In this document: piece by piece, positions 19,103-27,925 of the stretch
How positions within the stretch are numbered: position 1 is the stretch's first letter
Layout: every line of letters begins with the position of its first letter
Source: Chryseobacterium culicis
GTDB lineage: Bacteria > Bacteroidota > Bacteroidia > Flavobacteriales > Weeksellaceae
Reading direction: 5' to 3'
NCBI RefSeq assembly: GCF_900108365.1
Contig: NZ_FNWQ01000002.1
Span: 310,001-374,000 of the forward strand
Length of the DNA stretch: 64,000 nucleotides
Program-made: the position numbers and the translations under genes
Notes under the pieces: generated by a model
What the model saw: only the letters and a program-made list of their open reading frames with translations
Database searches by the model: none
What the model was told of the DNA's origin: nothing

Positions 19103-19134
19103 AATAAAAAAGCCGAAAGCAAACTGCTTCCGGC
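19103..19134 (-). terminator. Rho-independent terminator of the alcohol dehydrogenase gene
   Basis: Read on the minus strand, a ten-base-pair stem (GCCGGAAGCA / TGCTTTCGGC, one wobble) with a three-base loop is followed by a run of T residues. It begins 22 bp after the adh stop codon. Confidence 0.85.
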
Positions 19135-19156
19135 CGTGTATTATGTACTTTATCCG

Positions 19157-20182
19157 CTATGGAATCAAAACAGCTCTGCCTTTGATTTTTCCGTTTCTCA
19201 TTCGGTCGTATACTTCATTGGCCTCGTCCAGCCTGTATTTTTCAATTTCAATATGAATCTTTTTCTGTCTTGCCAATCCTACCACTTCCATGAGCTCAAC
19301 TCTCGATCCCCAGTAAGGATTAGTCATGCTCACCCCAAATGGCAGACCGGACATGCTGTACTGATAATGACCGCCACCTAATCCAACAATGGTAAGATCT
19401 CCGTCCAGGCTCACAATTTTAGTGCCAAGCTCGATGGTTGAGGTAGCTCCTACAAAATCAATAACTACTTTCGCTTTTTTAATACCGGTAATTTTCTGAA
19501 TCTGTTCTGCAGCATCTGCATCTTTTGAGTTGACGGTGAAGGCTGCTCCCAGTTCTTTGGCAAAAGCAAGTTTTTCATCCGTTACATCACACGCAATAAT
19601 TGTGCTGCCGCTAATTTCCCTAAGAATCTGAAGTGCAACATGCCCAAGTCCTCCGACTCCAATAACAACAACGTATTCATCGGCTGTCAATTTAGACAAC
19701 GATCTTTTAATTGCTGAATAGGGGGTAAGGGCTGCATCAGTAAGCGGAGCGGCAATCACCGGATCCAGATCGTAGATAGGAACTAATAATCTTGAAGAAG
19801 GTACTAGCATGTACTCAGCCATTCCTCCATCTAATCCCAAACCTCCGCCATAAGCCATTTCGGACTGATGATCACAATAGTTTTCCTTGGATTGCTGGCA
19901 GGGTTTACAATGACCGCATCCCCACGGGCCATACACCAGAACCGCATCTCCTTTTTTATATCCTTTAACATCAGGCCCTACTTCTTCGATCCAGCCTGCA
20001 TTTTCATGTCCCAATGTAAATACAGAACCTCCTACAGTTCCCTCATCAATAATGTGGAGGTCAGAGTGGCATACGCCGGCGCCTCCAATTTTCAACAACA
20101 CTTCATCTCCATTAGGAGTGGGTTTTTCCATATCATTTACTACACGGACATCTTTGTGCCCGAAAAAACGTACTGCTTTCAT
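19157..20182 (-). CDS. Zinc-dependent alcohol dehydrogenase
   Basis: Medium-chain NAD(P)-dependent dehydrogenase of 341 residues. Catalytic zinc ligands C38 and H59-E60 (G-H-E-N-A-G) are present, as are the four structural-zinc cysteines C89, C92, C95 and C103. The coenzyme-binding motif G-V-G-G-L-G is near residue 175. Members reduce aldehydes or oxidise primary and secondary alcohols; the substrate is not readable. It is a single-gene unit with its own terminator; about 1 kb of gene-free DNA lies upstream. Confidence 0.93.
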   Translation of the reverse strand: MKAVRFFGHKDVRVVNDMEKPTPNGDEVLLKIGGAGVCHSDLHIIDEGTVGGSVFTLGHENAGWIEEVGPDVKGYKKGDAVLVYGPWGCGHCKPCQQSKENYCDHQSEMAYGGGLGLDGGMAEYMLVPSSRLLVPIYDLDPVIAAPLTDAALTPYSAIKRSLSKLTADEYVVVIGVGGLGHVALQILREISGSTIIACDVTDEKLAFAKELGAAFTVNSKDADAAEQIQKITGIKKAKVVIDFVGATSTIELGTKIVSLDGDLTIVGLGGGHYQYSMSGLPFGVSMTNPYWGSRVELMEVVGLARQKKIHIEIEKYRLDEANEVYDRMRNGKIKGRAVLIP

Positions 20183-20347
20183 AACTTACTATTTTAAAAC
20201 TTATATCTTAAATATACGAAAATGGTTTTGGAATTGCGCCTATTTCAAGGCATAATAATCTAATATATCTCATGAAATTAAGAATAAAATACAGCTGATA
20301 TTTGCTTTAAAATTATTATTGTCAGCAGAACCGTGAAGTTTTATGGG

Positions 20348-20365
20348 ATATGATTGAAATCATAT
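20348..20365. repeat. Short palindrome upstream of the terminator array
   Basis: Perfect 8-bp arms (ATATGATT / AATCATAT) around GA, located 22 bp before the first -7 motif of the array. It could be an operator or chance in AT-rich DNA. Confidence 0.35.
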
Positions 20366-20386
20366 TCGATGGTGTTGACACTTACT

Positions 20387-20462
20387 TATATTTGGCACAT
20401 AGAAAATTTCATATTTCTGACAAATTACAGTATAACCTTCCGATTATTCGGGAGGTTTTTTT
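20387..20462 (+). ncRNA. Terminator array unit 1: candidate small RNA
   Basis: TATATTTG (20387-20394) matches the -7 consensus. About 40 bp later a ten-base-pair hairpin (20434-20457, AACCTTCCGA / TCGGGAGGTT, loop TTAT) runs into seven T residues. If both work, the transcript is about 62 nt and has no start codon. No -33 TTTG is at the standard spacing, so the promoter is only partly supported; the terminator is clear. Confidence 0.5.
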
Positions 20463-20588
20463 ATGAGCATATTTAAATGTTCGGCTTCTGTAGCCCCGTT
20501 CGGGAAATTCAGTTTAATAGATACTGACCAGGAACTGAACTTTTATTTCTGTTATCCTTACGGTTTCCCGTAATGTGGAAGCCTTTTA

Positions 20589-20664
20589 TATCTTTAAATT
20601 TACCAATGATATATAATTAAAAGTACAAGAAGTTTTTTTTATCCTCCCTTACGGGAGGGTTTTT
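20589..20664 (+). ncRNA. Terminator array unit 2: candidate small RNA
   Basis: TATCTTTA (20589-20596), one mismatch from the -7 consensus, precedes a CCTCCC / GGGAGG hairpin (20643-20658, loop TTAC) with a T-tract. The predicted transcript is about 62 nt, the same as unit 1. TTTC lies near the -33 position. The only ORF would be four codons, so it is probably non-coding. Confidence 0.45.
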
Positions 20665-20727
20665 GCTTTATGAGTAAACTCATATTTTGCTTAGGCAGAA
20701 TGTTTTACCTTCATTCTATCAACAATT

Positions 20728-20778
20728 CATTTTTGCATAAACACTTTAACCTCCCGATGCTATGGGAGGTTTTTTTAT
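20728..20778 (+). ncRNA. Terminator array unit 3: hairpin with weak promoter motif
   Basis: The hairpin AACCTCCC / GGGAGGTT (20748-20771) is followed by T residues. CATTTTTG (20728-20735) is one mismatch from the -7 consensus but would give a transcript of under 40 nt, so the start may lie further upstream. The terminator is well supported, the promoter is not. Confidence 0.4.
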
Positions 20779-20915
20779 AAAAAAAGATACCACAAAAACG
20801 CGATTTCATTAAACAGTGATGTTTATTGGCACACGCATTGTTAATGTTAATACAAGTTTTTAGAGATAAAAATTATTTAACACCACATCACTTTTTTATA
20901 GTTCAAATTACATTT

Positions 20916-20942
20916 AAACCTCCTTTGATGGAGGTTTTTTTA
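20916..20942 (+). terminator. Terminator array unit 4: hairpin without visible promoter
   Basis: Stem AAACCTCC / GGAGGTTT (20916-20937) with loop TTTGAT and a following T-tract. It shares the CCTCC / GGAGG core with units 1-3. I could not find a convincing -7/-33 pair in the 130 bp before it. Confidence 0.6.
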
Positions 20943-21074
20943 TTTTAATAAATTCTCTGGATTAAAATTATAAGAAACTCATAAAACCAATGGTATAGAT
21001 TTATCGTATATAAGATAGAAGGCAGAATAGTTTACTTTAAAAGTTGTTTAAATAAAGCTCATTGATGAAGTCGA

Positions 21075-21180
21075 TTGCAGAACAGTCTTATATGTCTTAT
21101 TTTTGCACCCGATTCTCATTTAATTTGAGTTTTCATGGTTATTAGTTTTTTTATCCTCGGAGATTTCCGGGGATTTTTGT
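21075..21180 (+). ncRNA. Terminator array unit 5: candidate small RNA with full promoter
   Basis: This unit has the best promoter of the array: TTG (21075-21077), exactly 20 bp, then TATTTTTG (21098-21105). A nine-base-pair hairpin (21153-21174, one G-U pair) and T-tract end it, predicting an RNA of about 69 nt. It lies 64 bp from the convergent tRNA-Arg gene. No credible ORF is contained before the hairpin. Confidence 0.6.
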
Positions 21181-21243
21181 TTTTAAGCAGCCAATTTTGA
21201 GAATTAGTACGATTGGCATAGGAGTTTATCCGGGCATAAATTG

Positions 21244-21315
21244 CAGCCTCACCAGGGATCGAACCTGGATCTAAAGTTTAGGAAACTTCTATTCTATCCA
21301 TTGAACTATGAGGCC
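21244..21315 (-). tRNA. tRNA-Arg, anticodon CCT
   Basis: On the minus strand the sequence folds into a cloverleaf: acceptor stem GGCCTCA / TGAGGCT (one G-U pair), D-arm GTTC / GAAT, anticodon stem GAAGT / ACTTT with loop TTCCTAA (anticodon CCT, reading AGG), and T-arm CCAGG-TTCGATC-CCTGG. CCA is not encoded. Confidence 0.92.
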
Positions 21316-21564
21316 ATATCCACGTCTTAAAATTACAAATTATTTGCAGGAATAGCTTCATGGTCAGACCATTGATTTCAAAGTGGAACTTAAGCATCCG
21401 ATGCCCAAGTATGATTCAGAACATCTATAGCATGAGTTTCTTCGAAATAATTAAGGGCTTTTTACGTATGACGAGCGGTGCCATTATTATTTCGACCATA
21501 AAATGTGGTATGAATTAGTTATTCATAATACTTTAAAAATTGCTATGTTTTGAAATATTGTGAG

Positions 21565-21572
21565 TATTTTTG
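21565..21572 (+). promoter_or_regulatory. -7 element of the phosphorelay operon
   Basis: TATTTTTG matches TAnnTTTG exactly, 40 bp before the ATG at 21613. A TTG lies 22 bp upstream of it (21540-21542), slightly longer than the usual spacing. Confidence 0.5.
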
Positions 21573-21612
21573 AAGTTCGAATATCTGTAACTAATTATTG
21601 ATTTTAACTTCT

Positions 21613-23088
21613 ATGATTTTAATTGTTGATGACAATCAAAGTAATCTCTATTCACTGCAAAAATTACTTGAATCCAAGGATTTTCAGGTGGAAACCGCCA
21701 ATTCCGGCGAAGAGGCTCTGGGCAAAGCCCTCAAAAACGACTATGCCCTCATTATTCTGGATGTTCAGATGCCTGATATGGATGGCTTTGAAGTAGCAGA
21801 AACGCTGGCAGATTACAGTAAAACAAAAGAAGTTCCTATTATATTTTTATCTGCGGTCAATACAGACAAAAAATTTATTACGCAAGGCTATGCTTCAGGT
21901 GCTAAAGACTATGTCACCAAACCTGTAGATCCTGAAATCCTTTTGCTTAAGGTGAAAACATTCTATAATCTTCAGGAACAGAATATAGCCATGAAAAAGA
22001 CCCAGCAGAATCTTGAACTGGAGGTGAAGGGAAGACGCGAATCACAGGTGACGATGAAATCTCAGATTGACCATTTTCACTTGATGCTGGAGTCGCTTCC
22101 GCAGATTGCATTCACCCTGAATGAAGCCGGAAATGTAGATTTTGTGAATGGTAAATGGTATGAGTACTCAACCTCAGAACATAATTTTCCGGAGATACAT
22201 CCGGACGACCCGGATATCAATGAGGAGTTTCAGAGATGCAGAAAAAAAGGAAAAGCTCTTGAACTGGAAGTGAGAATTAAAAATGTAGCTGCAGGCGATT
22301 ACCGCTATCACTTACTTAGAGTAACGCCCGTATATGATGAAGACCGTATTAAAAACTGGGTGGGGACTTTTACAGACATTGATGATCAGAAGAAAGTTGA
22401 AAAAGAAAAAGATGAATTTTTAAGTATCGCAAGCCATGAGCTTAAGACTCCTTTAACAAGTATTAAAGCATATGTACAGTTACTGGAAAGAAAATTAAAG
22501 CTCGACAAAGAAAGCTCTGAAGCAGGGTTTGTTACAAAAGTTCAGGGTCAGATTGAAAAACTGAACACGCTTATTACGGATCTCCTCGATGTTTCTAAAA
22601 TAGAAAACGGCAAGCTGAAAATTAATAAAAAACCGGTAAATCTGGAAAATTTAATAAGCAATGCTATTGAAACCATAGTACAGACCCATGATCAGCGTGA
22701 AGTGAAAATTGAGCGTCATGGCACCAAACCTGATATTTTAATCCCTTTAGATGAAATCCGTATAGAACAGGTGCTGATCAATTTTCTGACCAATGCTATT
22801 AAATATTCCCCCGATAATAACCAGGTTATTGTGACCACCTTTGTAGATAAAGAAGCAGAAGAAGTAAGGGTGAATGTAACCGACTTTGGAATTGGTATTC
22901 CTGATTTTAAACAGGATGCTGTATTCAAAAAATTCTATCGTGTAGAAGAATCTTCGCTGCAGTTTCAGGGAATGGGGATCGGATTGTTTATCTGTTCCGA
23001 AATCATCAAGCAGCATCATGGAAGCGTTGGCGTTTCCAGTATCGTAGATGAAGGTTCTACTTTTTATTTTACATTACCACTAAACTAA
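21613..23088 (+). CDS. Hybrid sensor: receiver - PAS - histidine kinase
   Basis: Soluble signalling protein of 491 residues without membrane segments. The N-terminal receiver (about 1-120) has the acidic pair D6-D7 and phospho-acceptor D50 (I-I-L-D-V-Q-M-P-D). A coiled linker and PAS-like domain (about 150-270) follow. The HisKA domain has the phospho-histidine H275 in S-H-E-L-K-T-P, and the HATPase domain carries N-F-L-T-N-A, D-F-G-I-G-I and G-M-G-I-G-L. A TTG at 21598 is an alternative start with no support. Receiver-first kinases are usually driven by another kinase. The next kinase gene starts 5 bp downstream. Confidence 0.9.
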   Translation: MILIVDDNQSNLYSLQKLLESKDFQVETANSGEEALGKALKNDYALIILDVQMPDMDGFEVAETLADYSKTKEVPIIFLSAVNTDKKFITQGYASGAKDYVTKPVDPEILLLKVKTFYNLQEQNIAMKKTQQNLELEVKGRRESQVTMKSQIDHFHLMLESLPQIAFTLNEAGNVDFVNGKWYEYSTSEHNFPEIHPDDPDINEEFQRCRKKGKALELEVRIKNVAAGDYRYHLLRVTPVYDEDRIKNWVGTFTDIDDQKKVEKEKDEFLSIASHELKTPLTSIKAYVQLLERKLKLDKESSEAGFVTKVQGQIEKLNTLITDLLDVSKIENGKLKINKKPVNLENLISNAIETIVQTHDQREVKIERHGTKPDILIPLDEIRIEQVLINFLTNAIKYSPDNNQVIVTTFVDKEAEEVRVNVTDFGIGIPDFKQDAVFKKFYRVEESSLQFQGMGIGLFICSEIIKQHHGSVGVSSIVDEGSTFYFTLPLN

Positions 23089-23093
23089 TTTTA

Positions 23094-26000
23094 ATGCCGA
23101 AAAAAATAATAAGAAATCTTCAGTTTGGAGTAGGTCTGTCACTTTTGATTTTAATAGCCAGTTCACTGGCCTCTTACTGGAGTATCCAGAATCAGATGAC
23201 TCACCGTGAAAGTCTCTCCAAAAGCAGACGTTCTATAACAGCCGTGAAAGATGTGCTGGTTGCATTACTGGATGCAGAAACAGGAAACAGGGGGTATCAG
23301 CTCACCGGAAGAGAAGATTTCCTTGAGCCTTACAGACGGGGAGTGAGAGAATATTCCAAAGCTCTGGTACGCGCTGAATCTTTAGGAATAAGTGATCAGA
23401 ATCAACTGCAAAGGCTTGCAGGCTTAAAAACTGCAGTTGATCAGGTGATGGGAAATCTGAAGCATTTGGTAGAGAACAGACGCAAAGGCATTATTATGAC
23501 ACAGCAGCAGATTACTGAGGGTAAAGCCTATATGGATCAGTGCCGTAAAATTGTCAATGGTTTTGTACAATATGAAGAAAGCCAGCTAGAAATTAAAAAT
23601 AAAGATCTTAACCGTTCATCCGGTACAACTGTTCTTTTTATAGTCTTTTCCGCAATAGCAGCAGTAGTGGTAACTACATTCTTCTATTTAAAAATGCGTG
23701 CAGACCTTATCCGAAGAGATAAGCTGGAAAGAATGCTTAAGCAGAAAGATGAAGAAATGACGCGCCGTGTAAGTGCTATTCAAAAAATTGCCAACAGGGT
23801 TGCTAATGGTGATTACAGTGAGAAAGTAGTGGATAATGCTCAGGATGACCTTGGAGATCTTGTGGGGTCTCTTAACAATATGACAGAATCCCTTAAAACC
23901 TCTTTTGAAAAAATTAATAAAAGTGACTGGCGCCAGAAAGGTCTTGCTTTACTGAACGAATCCCTGGTAGGGAATAAGACAGTGCAGGAAGTTTCTAATA
24001 AATCCCTGATGCAGCTGATTGAATACGGAAACTGTATTAATGGTTCCCTGTATTTATATGATGAAGGTATTTTAAAACTGAATAAAGCATTTGGGCTTGA
24101 ACCCAATATGAAAAAAGCTTTTGAACCAGGAGAAGGAATGGTGGGGCAGGCTTTTGTAAATGCTAAAACGCAGGTATATAATAATCTTCATGAGGATGAC
24201 TTTGTAGTTACTTTTGCCAGCAGTACAATAAAAATTTACGGTATCATTCTGTTGCCTCTGTATGCAGACGGCCATATCATCGGAGTATTGGAACTTGGTT
24301 CTACCTCCAATTATGATGAAGACAGAATAAGTTATTTTGAAGAATGCTGCGTCAATATAGGAATTGCCCTGAGCGCCGCAAAAGGGAGAGAAAAAGAGCA
24401 GCAGTTATTGGAAGAAACCCAGGCACAGTCTGAAGAACTGCAGGTACAGCATTCTGAGCTTGAAAATCTGAATACAGAACTGGAAGCACAAACACAGAAA
24501 CTTCAGGCTTCTGAAGAAGAACTCAAAGTGCAGCAGGAAGAGCTGATGCAGGCCAATGCGGAACTGGAGGAACGTTCAAGACTGCTGGAGGAGAAAAATC
24601 ATCTGATTGCGGAACGGAATAATGAGATTCAGAAAAAGGTAGAAGAACTGGCATTAAGCACCAAATACAAATCTGAGTTCCTGGCCAATATGTCCCATGA
24701 ATTGCGTACGCCGCTGAATTCAATTCTTCTTTTATCTCGTTTAATGACGGAAAATCCGGAGGAAAACCTTAATGAAGATCAGGTAGAATCGGCAAAGGTA
24801 ATTCATAGTTCCGGTACAAGTTTATTAACTCTTATTGATGAAATTCTTGATCTTGCAAAAATAGAATCCGGTAAAATGACACTTGAGTACCAGGATGTCA
24901 TGATTGAAGAAGTGGTAAAGGACCTGAAAAGCCTTTTTAATCCGGTATTTCAGGAGAAGCATCTTCCATTTAATATCGAGATCGAAGCCAATGTGCAGAA
25001 AGTAATTGAAAGCGACCGTCTCAGAATTGATCAGGTATTGAGAAACCTGCTGTCTAATGCTTTAAAATTTACAACAAAAGGAAGCATCGGTTTACACATC
25101 AGAAAGCATTCTGAAAAACCTGATTTTATCGTTTTTTCCGTAAAGGATACAGGAGTTGGAATTGCAGAAGATAAGCAAAAAATTATATTCGAAGCATTTC
25201 AGCAGGCTGATGGCTCAACCAAGCGAAAATTTGGAGGAACAGGTTTAGGACTGTCGATCAGCCGTGAAATCGCCAAACTACTCGGCGGTGAACTCGTTTT
25301 GAAAAGCGAGGTTGACAAAGGAAGTGAATTCAGTTTTATGATTCCTGTACATGCTGTGCCTGAAGTTACTCATTCTGAAACCGACCACGACCTTGTAGAA
25401 GTGATCCGTGAAGACGTAGAAGAAATTCAGCATATTCTGGATGAGGGAGACGCAAAAATGATTCCTTTGAATACCCTTGAAATACCGGAAGATGTAGCGG
25501 ACGACAGAGAAAACATCCAGGATGGAGATAAGGTAATCTTGATTATTGAAGACGATATCAATTTTGCAAAAGCTTTATTAAAATATGCCCATCTGCAGAA
25601 ATACAAAGGGGTAGTTGTGGTGAGAGGAGATCATGGTCTTTCTGCGGCTCAGAGGTATCATCCGCACGCCATTTTACTGGACGTTCAGCTTCCTGTAAAA
25701 GATGGCTGGGAGGTGATGGATGAGTTGAAATCTGACCCTTATATCAAGCATATTCCTGTTCATATGATGTCTGTTCTTCATCTTAAAAAAGAAAGCCTCA
25801 TGAAAGGTGCCGTAGACTTTATTAATAAGCCGGTAGCGCTGGATAAAATGACGGATGTATTCAGAAAGATCGAAGAAGCCTTAAATAAAGGATCCCAAAA
25901 AGTCCTGATTGTAGAAGAAAATGCCAAACATGCCAGTGCCCTGTCTTATTTTCTGAGCAATTTTAATATCTCCTTATCCGTAGAGCATACGGTAGAGGAT

Positions 26001-26702
26001 AGTGTGAAAGCACTTACTTCTGATCTTGTGGACTGCGTTATTCTGGACATCGGAAGTTCAAAAGCAAACGATTACCACGTAATTGAATCCATAAAGAGCC
26101 ATGAAGGATTGGAAAATCTTCCCATTATCATCTTTACAGAACATCATTTATCCAAAGAAGAAGAACTTAAAATAAAGCAGTATGCAGATTCAATTGTGGT
26201 GAAAACTGCCCATTCGTACCAGAGAATTTTAGATGAAGTAGGGCTGTTTTTACATCTGGTAGAAGAGAAAAACAATTCTTCCGAAAATACTGCAGGGAGA
26301 ATGCTGGGTTCTTTAACGGAAGTGTTGAGCGGTAAAAAAGTGCTCATTACGGATGATGATGTACGCAATATATTTTCTTTAACCAAAGCACTGGAAAAAT
26401 ATAAAGTGGAAGTTATTGTAGCTATGGATGGAAAACATGCCCTGGAGCAGATTCACCATAATCCCGATATAGATGTAATCCTGATGGATATGATGATGCC
26501 GGAAATGGATGGCTACGAAACCATAAAGCAGATCAGAAAAATGCCCGCATTTAAGAAACTGCCTATTATAGCGGTTACCGCAAAGTCAATGATTGGAGAG
26601 CGCGAAAAGTGTATTACGGCAGGAGCTTCGGATTATATCTCAAAACCTGTAGATATTGATCAGCTATTGTCGCTGCTTCGCGTTTGGTTGTATGAAAGTT
26701 AA
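23094..26702 (+). CDS. Large hybrid histidine kinase (CHASE3-HAMP-GAF-HisKA-HATPase-three receivers)
   Basis: Inner-membrane sensor of 1202 residues. Membrane segments near residues 10-30 and 180-200 flank a periplasmic CHASE3-type domain (D-A-E-T-G-N-R-G-Y). A HAMP-like linker, a GAF domain (about 290-430) and a Glu/Gln-rich coiled coil follow. HisKA carries H535 (S-H-E-L-R-T-P) and the HATPase has G-V-G-I and G-G-T-G-L-G-L. Three receivers end the protein, with D863, D985 and D1132. The middle one lacks the acidic pair (E-E instead of D-D) and reads D-I-G-S-S after its Asp, so it may be inactive. It is the hub of the operon. Confidence 0.92.
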   Translation: MPKKIIRNLQFGVGLSLLILIASSLASYWSIQNQMTHRESLSKSRRSITAVKDVLVALLDAETGNRGYQLTGREDFLEPYRRGVREYSKALVRAESLGISDQNQLQRLAGLKTAVDQVMGNLKHLVENRRKGIIMTQQQITEGKAYMDQCRKIVNGFVQYEESQLEIKNKDLNRSSGTTVLFIVFSAIAAVVVTTFFYLKMRADLIRRDKLERMLKQKDEEMTRRVSAIQKIANRVANGDYSEKVVDNAQDDLGDLVGSLNNMTESLKTSFEKINKSDWRQKGLALLNESLVGNKTVQEVSNKSLMQLIEYGNCINGSLYLYDEGILKLNKAFGLEPNMKKAFEPGEGMVGQAFVNAKTQVYNNLHEDDFVVTFASSTIKIYGIILLPLYADGHIIGVLELGSTSNYDEDRISYFEECCVNIGIALSAAKGREKEQQLLEETQAQSEELQVQHSELENLNTELEAQTQKLQASEEELKVQQEELMQANAELEERSRLLEEKNHLIAERNNEIQKKVEELALSTKYKSEFLANMSHELRTPLNSILLLSRLMTENPEENLNEDQVESAKVIHSSGTSLLTLIDEILDLAKIESGKMTLEYQDVMIEEVVKDLKSLFNPVFQEKHLPFNIEIEANVQKVIESDRLRIDQVLRNLLSNALKFTTKGSIGLHIRKHSEKPDFIVFSVKDTGVGIAEDKQKIIFEAFQQADGSTKRKFGGTGLGLSISREIAKLLGGELVLKSEVDKGSEFSFMIPVHAVPEVTHSETDHDLVEVIREDVEEIQHILDEGDAKMIPLNTLEIPEDVADDRENIQDGDKVILIIEDDINFAKALLKYAHLQKYKGVVVVRGDHGLSAAQRYHPHAILLDVQLPVKDGWEVMDELKSDPYIKHIPVHMMSVLHLKKESLMKGAVDFINKPVALDKMTDVFRKIEEALNKGSQKVLIVEENAKHASALSYFLSNFNISLSVEHTVEDSVKALTSDLVDCVILDIGSSKANDYHVIESIKSHEGLENLPIIIFTEHHLSKEEELKIKQYADSIVVKTAHSYQRILDEVGLFLHLVEEKNNSSENTAGRMLGSLTEVLSGKKVLITDDDVRNIFSLTKALEKYKVEVIVAMDGKHALEQIHHNPDIDVILMDMMMPEMDGYETIKQIRKMPAFKKLPIIAVTAKSMIGEREKCITAGASDYISKPVDIDQLLSLLRVWLYES

Positions 26703-26717
26703 ACAGATAAAATTCTG

Positions 26718-27083
26718 ATGAATAAGAAAATTTTAATTGTGGATGATGATCCACGCAATATATTCGCACTGAAGCTAACCCTTAAGGCTCGTGGATATGC
26801 CGTTGAAACCTGTACCATGGCTCAGGTAGCTTTGGATATGCTAATGGCAGATCCTCAGTTTTCCGTAGTGCTTATGGATATGATGATGCCTGGGATAGAT
26901 GGTTACGAGGCAGTGAGGATCATAAGAAAAACCCCGGAAATCAAAGAGATTCCGGTTATTGCTGTTACCGCACAGGCAATGCCTGAAGACCGCCAGAAAT
27001 GTATTGAAGTAGGAGCTAATGATTATGTTTCGAAACCAATTGATGTAGACCTGTTAATATTGGCAATAGAAAAACTTTCATAG
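26718..27083 (+). CDS. Single-domain response regulator
   Basis: A CheY-like receiver of 121 residues with D9/D10/D11, phospho-acceptor D54 (V-L-M-D-M-M-M-P), the T-A switch residue (A-V-T-A) and the conserved Lys in S-K-P. No output domain is attached. It starts 15 bp after the large kinase and its stop codon is directly followed by the cheR start, so it is surely co-transcribed. Its sequence is close to the third receiver of the preceding kinase, suggesting duplication. Confidence 0.93.
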   Translation: MNKKILIVDDDPRNIFALKLTLKARGYAVETCTMAQVALDMLMADPQFSVVLMDMMMPGIDGYEAVRIIRKTPEIKEIPVIAVTAQAMPEDRQKCIEVGANDYVSKPIDVDLLILAIEKLS

Positions 27084-27914
27084 ATGCTGGAACCTAGTAT
27101 CGTAAAAGATAAAGAAATAGAATATCTGATCAACGATGTTTATGAGATGTATGGCTATGACTTTTCCGGTTATAGCAGGGCTTCATTTAAGAGAAGAGTT
27201 AACCGTATATGTCTTTTGGACCGGTTTACCAGCTTTGCGGAACTTAGGTATACCATTATGAACGATGCGGAGTATTTAAAGCGTTTTGTAGAAGAAGTTA
27301 CGGTAAATGTTACGGAAATGTTCCGGGATCCTTCTTTTTTTAAAGCACTCAGAGAAAAAGTTCTTCCTCAGTTAGGTACCTATCCGCTCATCAGGATTTG
27401 GATTGCAGGCTGTTCAACGGGAGAAGAAGCTTATTCCATTGCCATTTTGCTGAAAGAAGCTGGCCTGTATGATAAATGCCTGATTTATGGTACAGATTTA
27501 AATCCCGCGGTTCTTGAAACAGCCAGAGCCGGTGTTTTTCCGTTGTATCAGATGAAATTATATTCTGAAAACTATATGCTTTCAGGAGGTAAAAAAGATT
27601 TTTCTGATTATTATACAGCCAATTATGACAGTGTAAAATTTGATAAAAGCTTACAGGAAAAACTGATATTATCAACTCATAATCTGGTGTCAGACAGCTC
27701 TTTCAATAGCTTTCAGCTGATTATCTGCAGAAATGTGCTCATCTATTTTGACCGAGAACTGCAGGAGAGAGTATTTAAGCTTTTCGACAACAGTCTTGAA
27801 AATTTAGGCTTCTTAGCGCTGGGAGCAAAAGAAACACTTAGATTTTCCACCATAGAAAAAAATTATCATCAGCTGGAAGATCAGAAAATCTGGAAAAAGC
27901 TTGATCATCATTAA
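27084..27914 (+). CDS. cheR: CheR-type protein-glutamate methyltransferase
   Basis: SAM-dependent methyltransferase of 276 residues. The N-terminal helical domain (Y-D-F-S-G-Y-S-R-A-S-F-K-R-R) is followed by the catalytic domain with the SAM loop G109-C-S-T-G-E-E, the G-T-D-L-N segment, and C-R-N-V-L-I-Y-F-D, all standard for CheR. CheR normally methylates chemoreceptors, but no methyl-accepting protein or CheA/CheW is in the window. The domain plan resembles the CheR half of CheB/CheR sensory proteins that work outside chemotaxis. It abuts the response regulator upstream. Confidence 0.92.
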   Translation: MLEPSIVKDKEIEYLINDVYEMYGYDFSGYSRASFKRRVNRICLLDRFTSFAELRYTIMNDAEYLKRFVEEVTVNVTEMFRDPSFFKALREKVLPQLGTYPLIRIWIAGCSTGEEAYSIAILLKEAGLYDKCLIYGTDLNPAVLETARAGVFPLYQMKLYSENYMLSGGKKDFSDYYTANYDSVKFDKSLQEKLILSTHNLVSDSSFNSFQLIICRNVLIYFDRELQERVFKLFDNSLENLGFLALGAKETLRFSTIEKNYHQLEDQKIWKKLDHH

Positions 27915-27925
27915 TAGGAAGTGCT

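Noticed and set aside
20348..21180. CRISPR array, because of repeated similar hairpins
   Set aside because: Spacing is irregular (about 80-240 bp), repeats share only 5-8 bp cores, each ends in a T-tract, and there are no cas genes.
22716..24723. Several minus-strand open frames within the kinase genes
   Set aside because: They mirror the coding strand of strongly supported kinases, have no start context or known domain, and are shadows.
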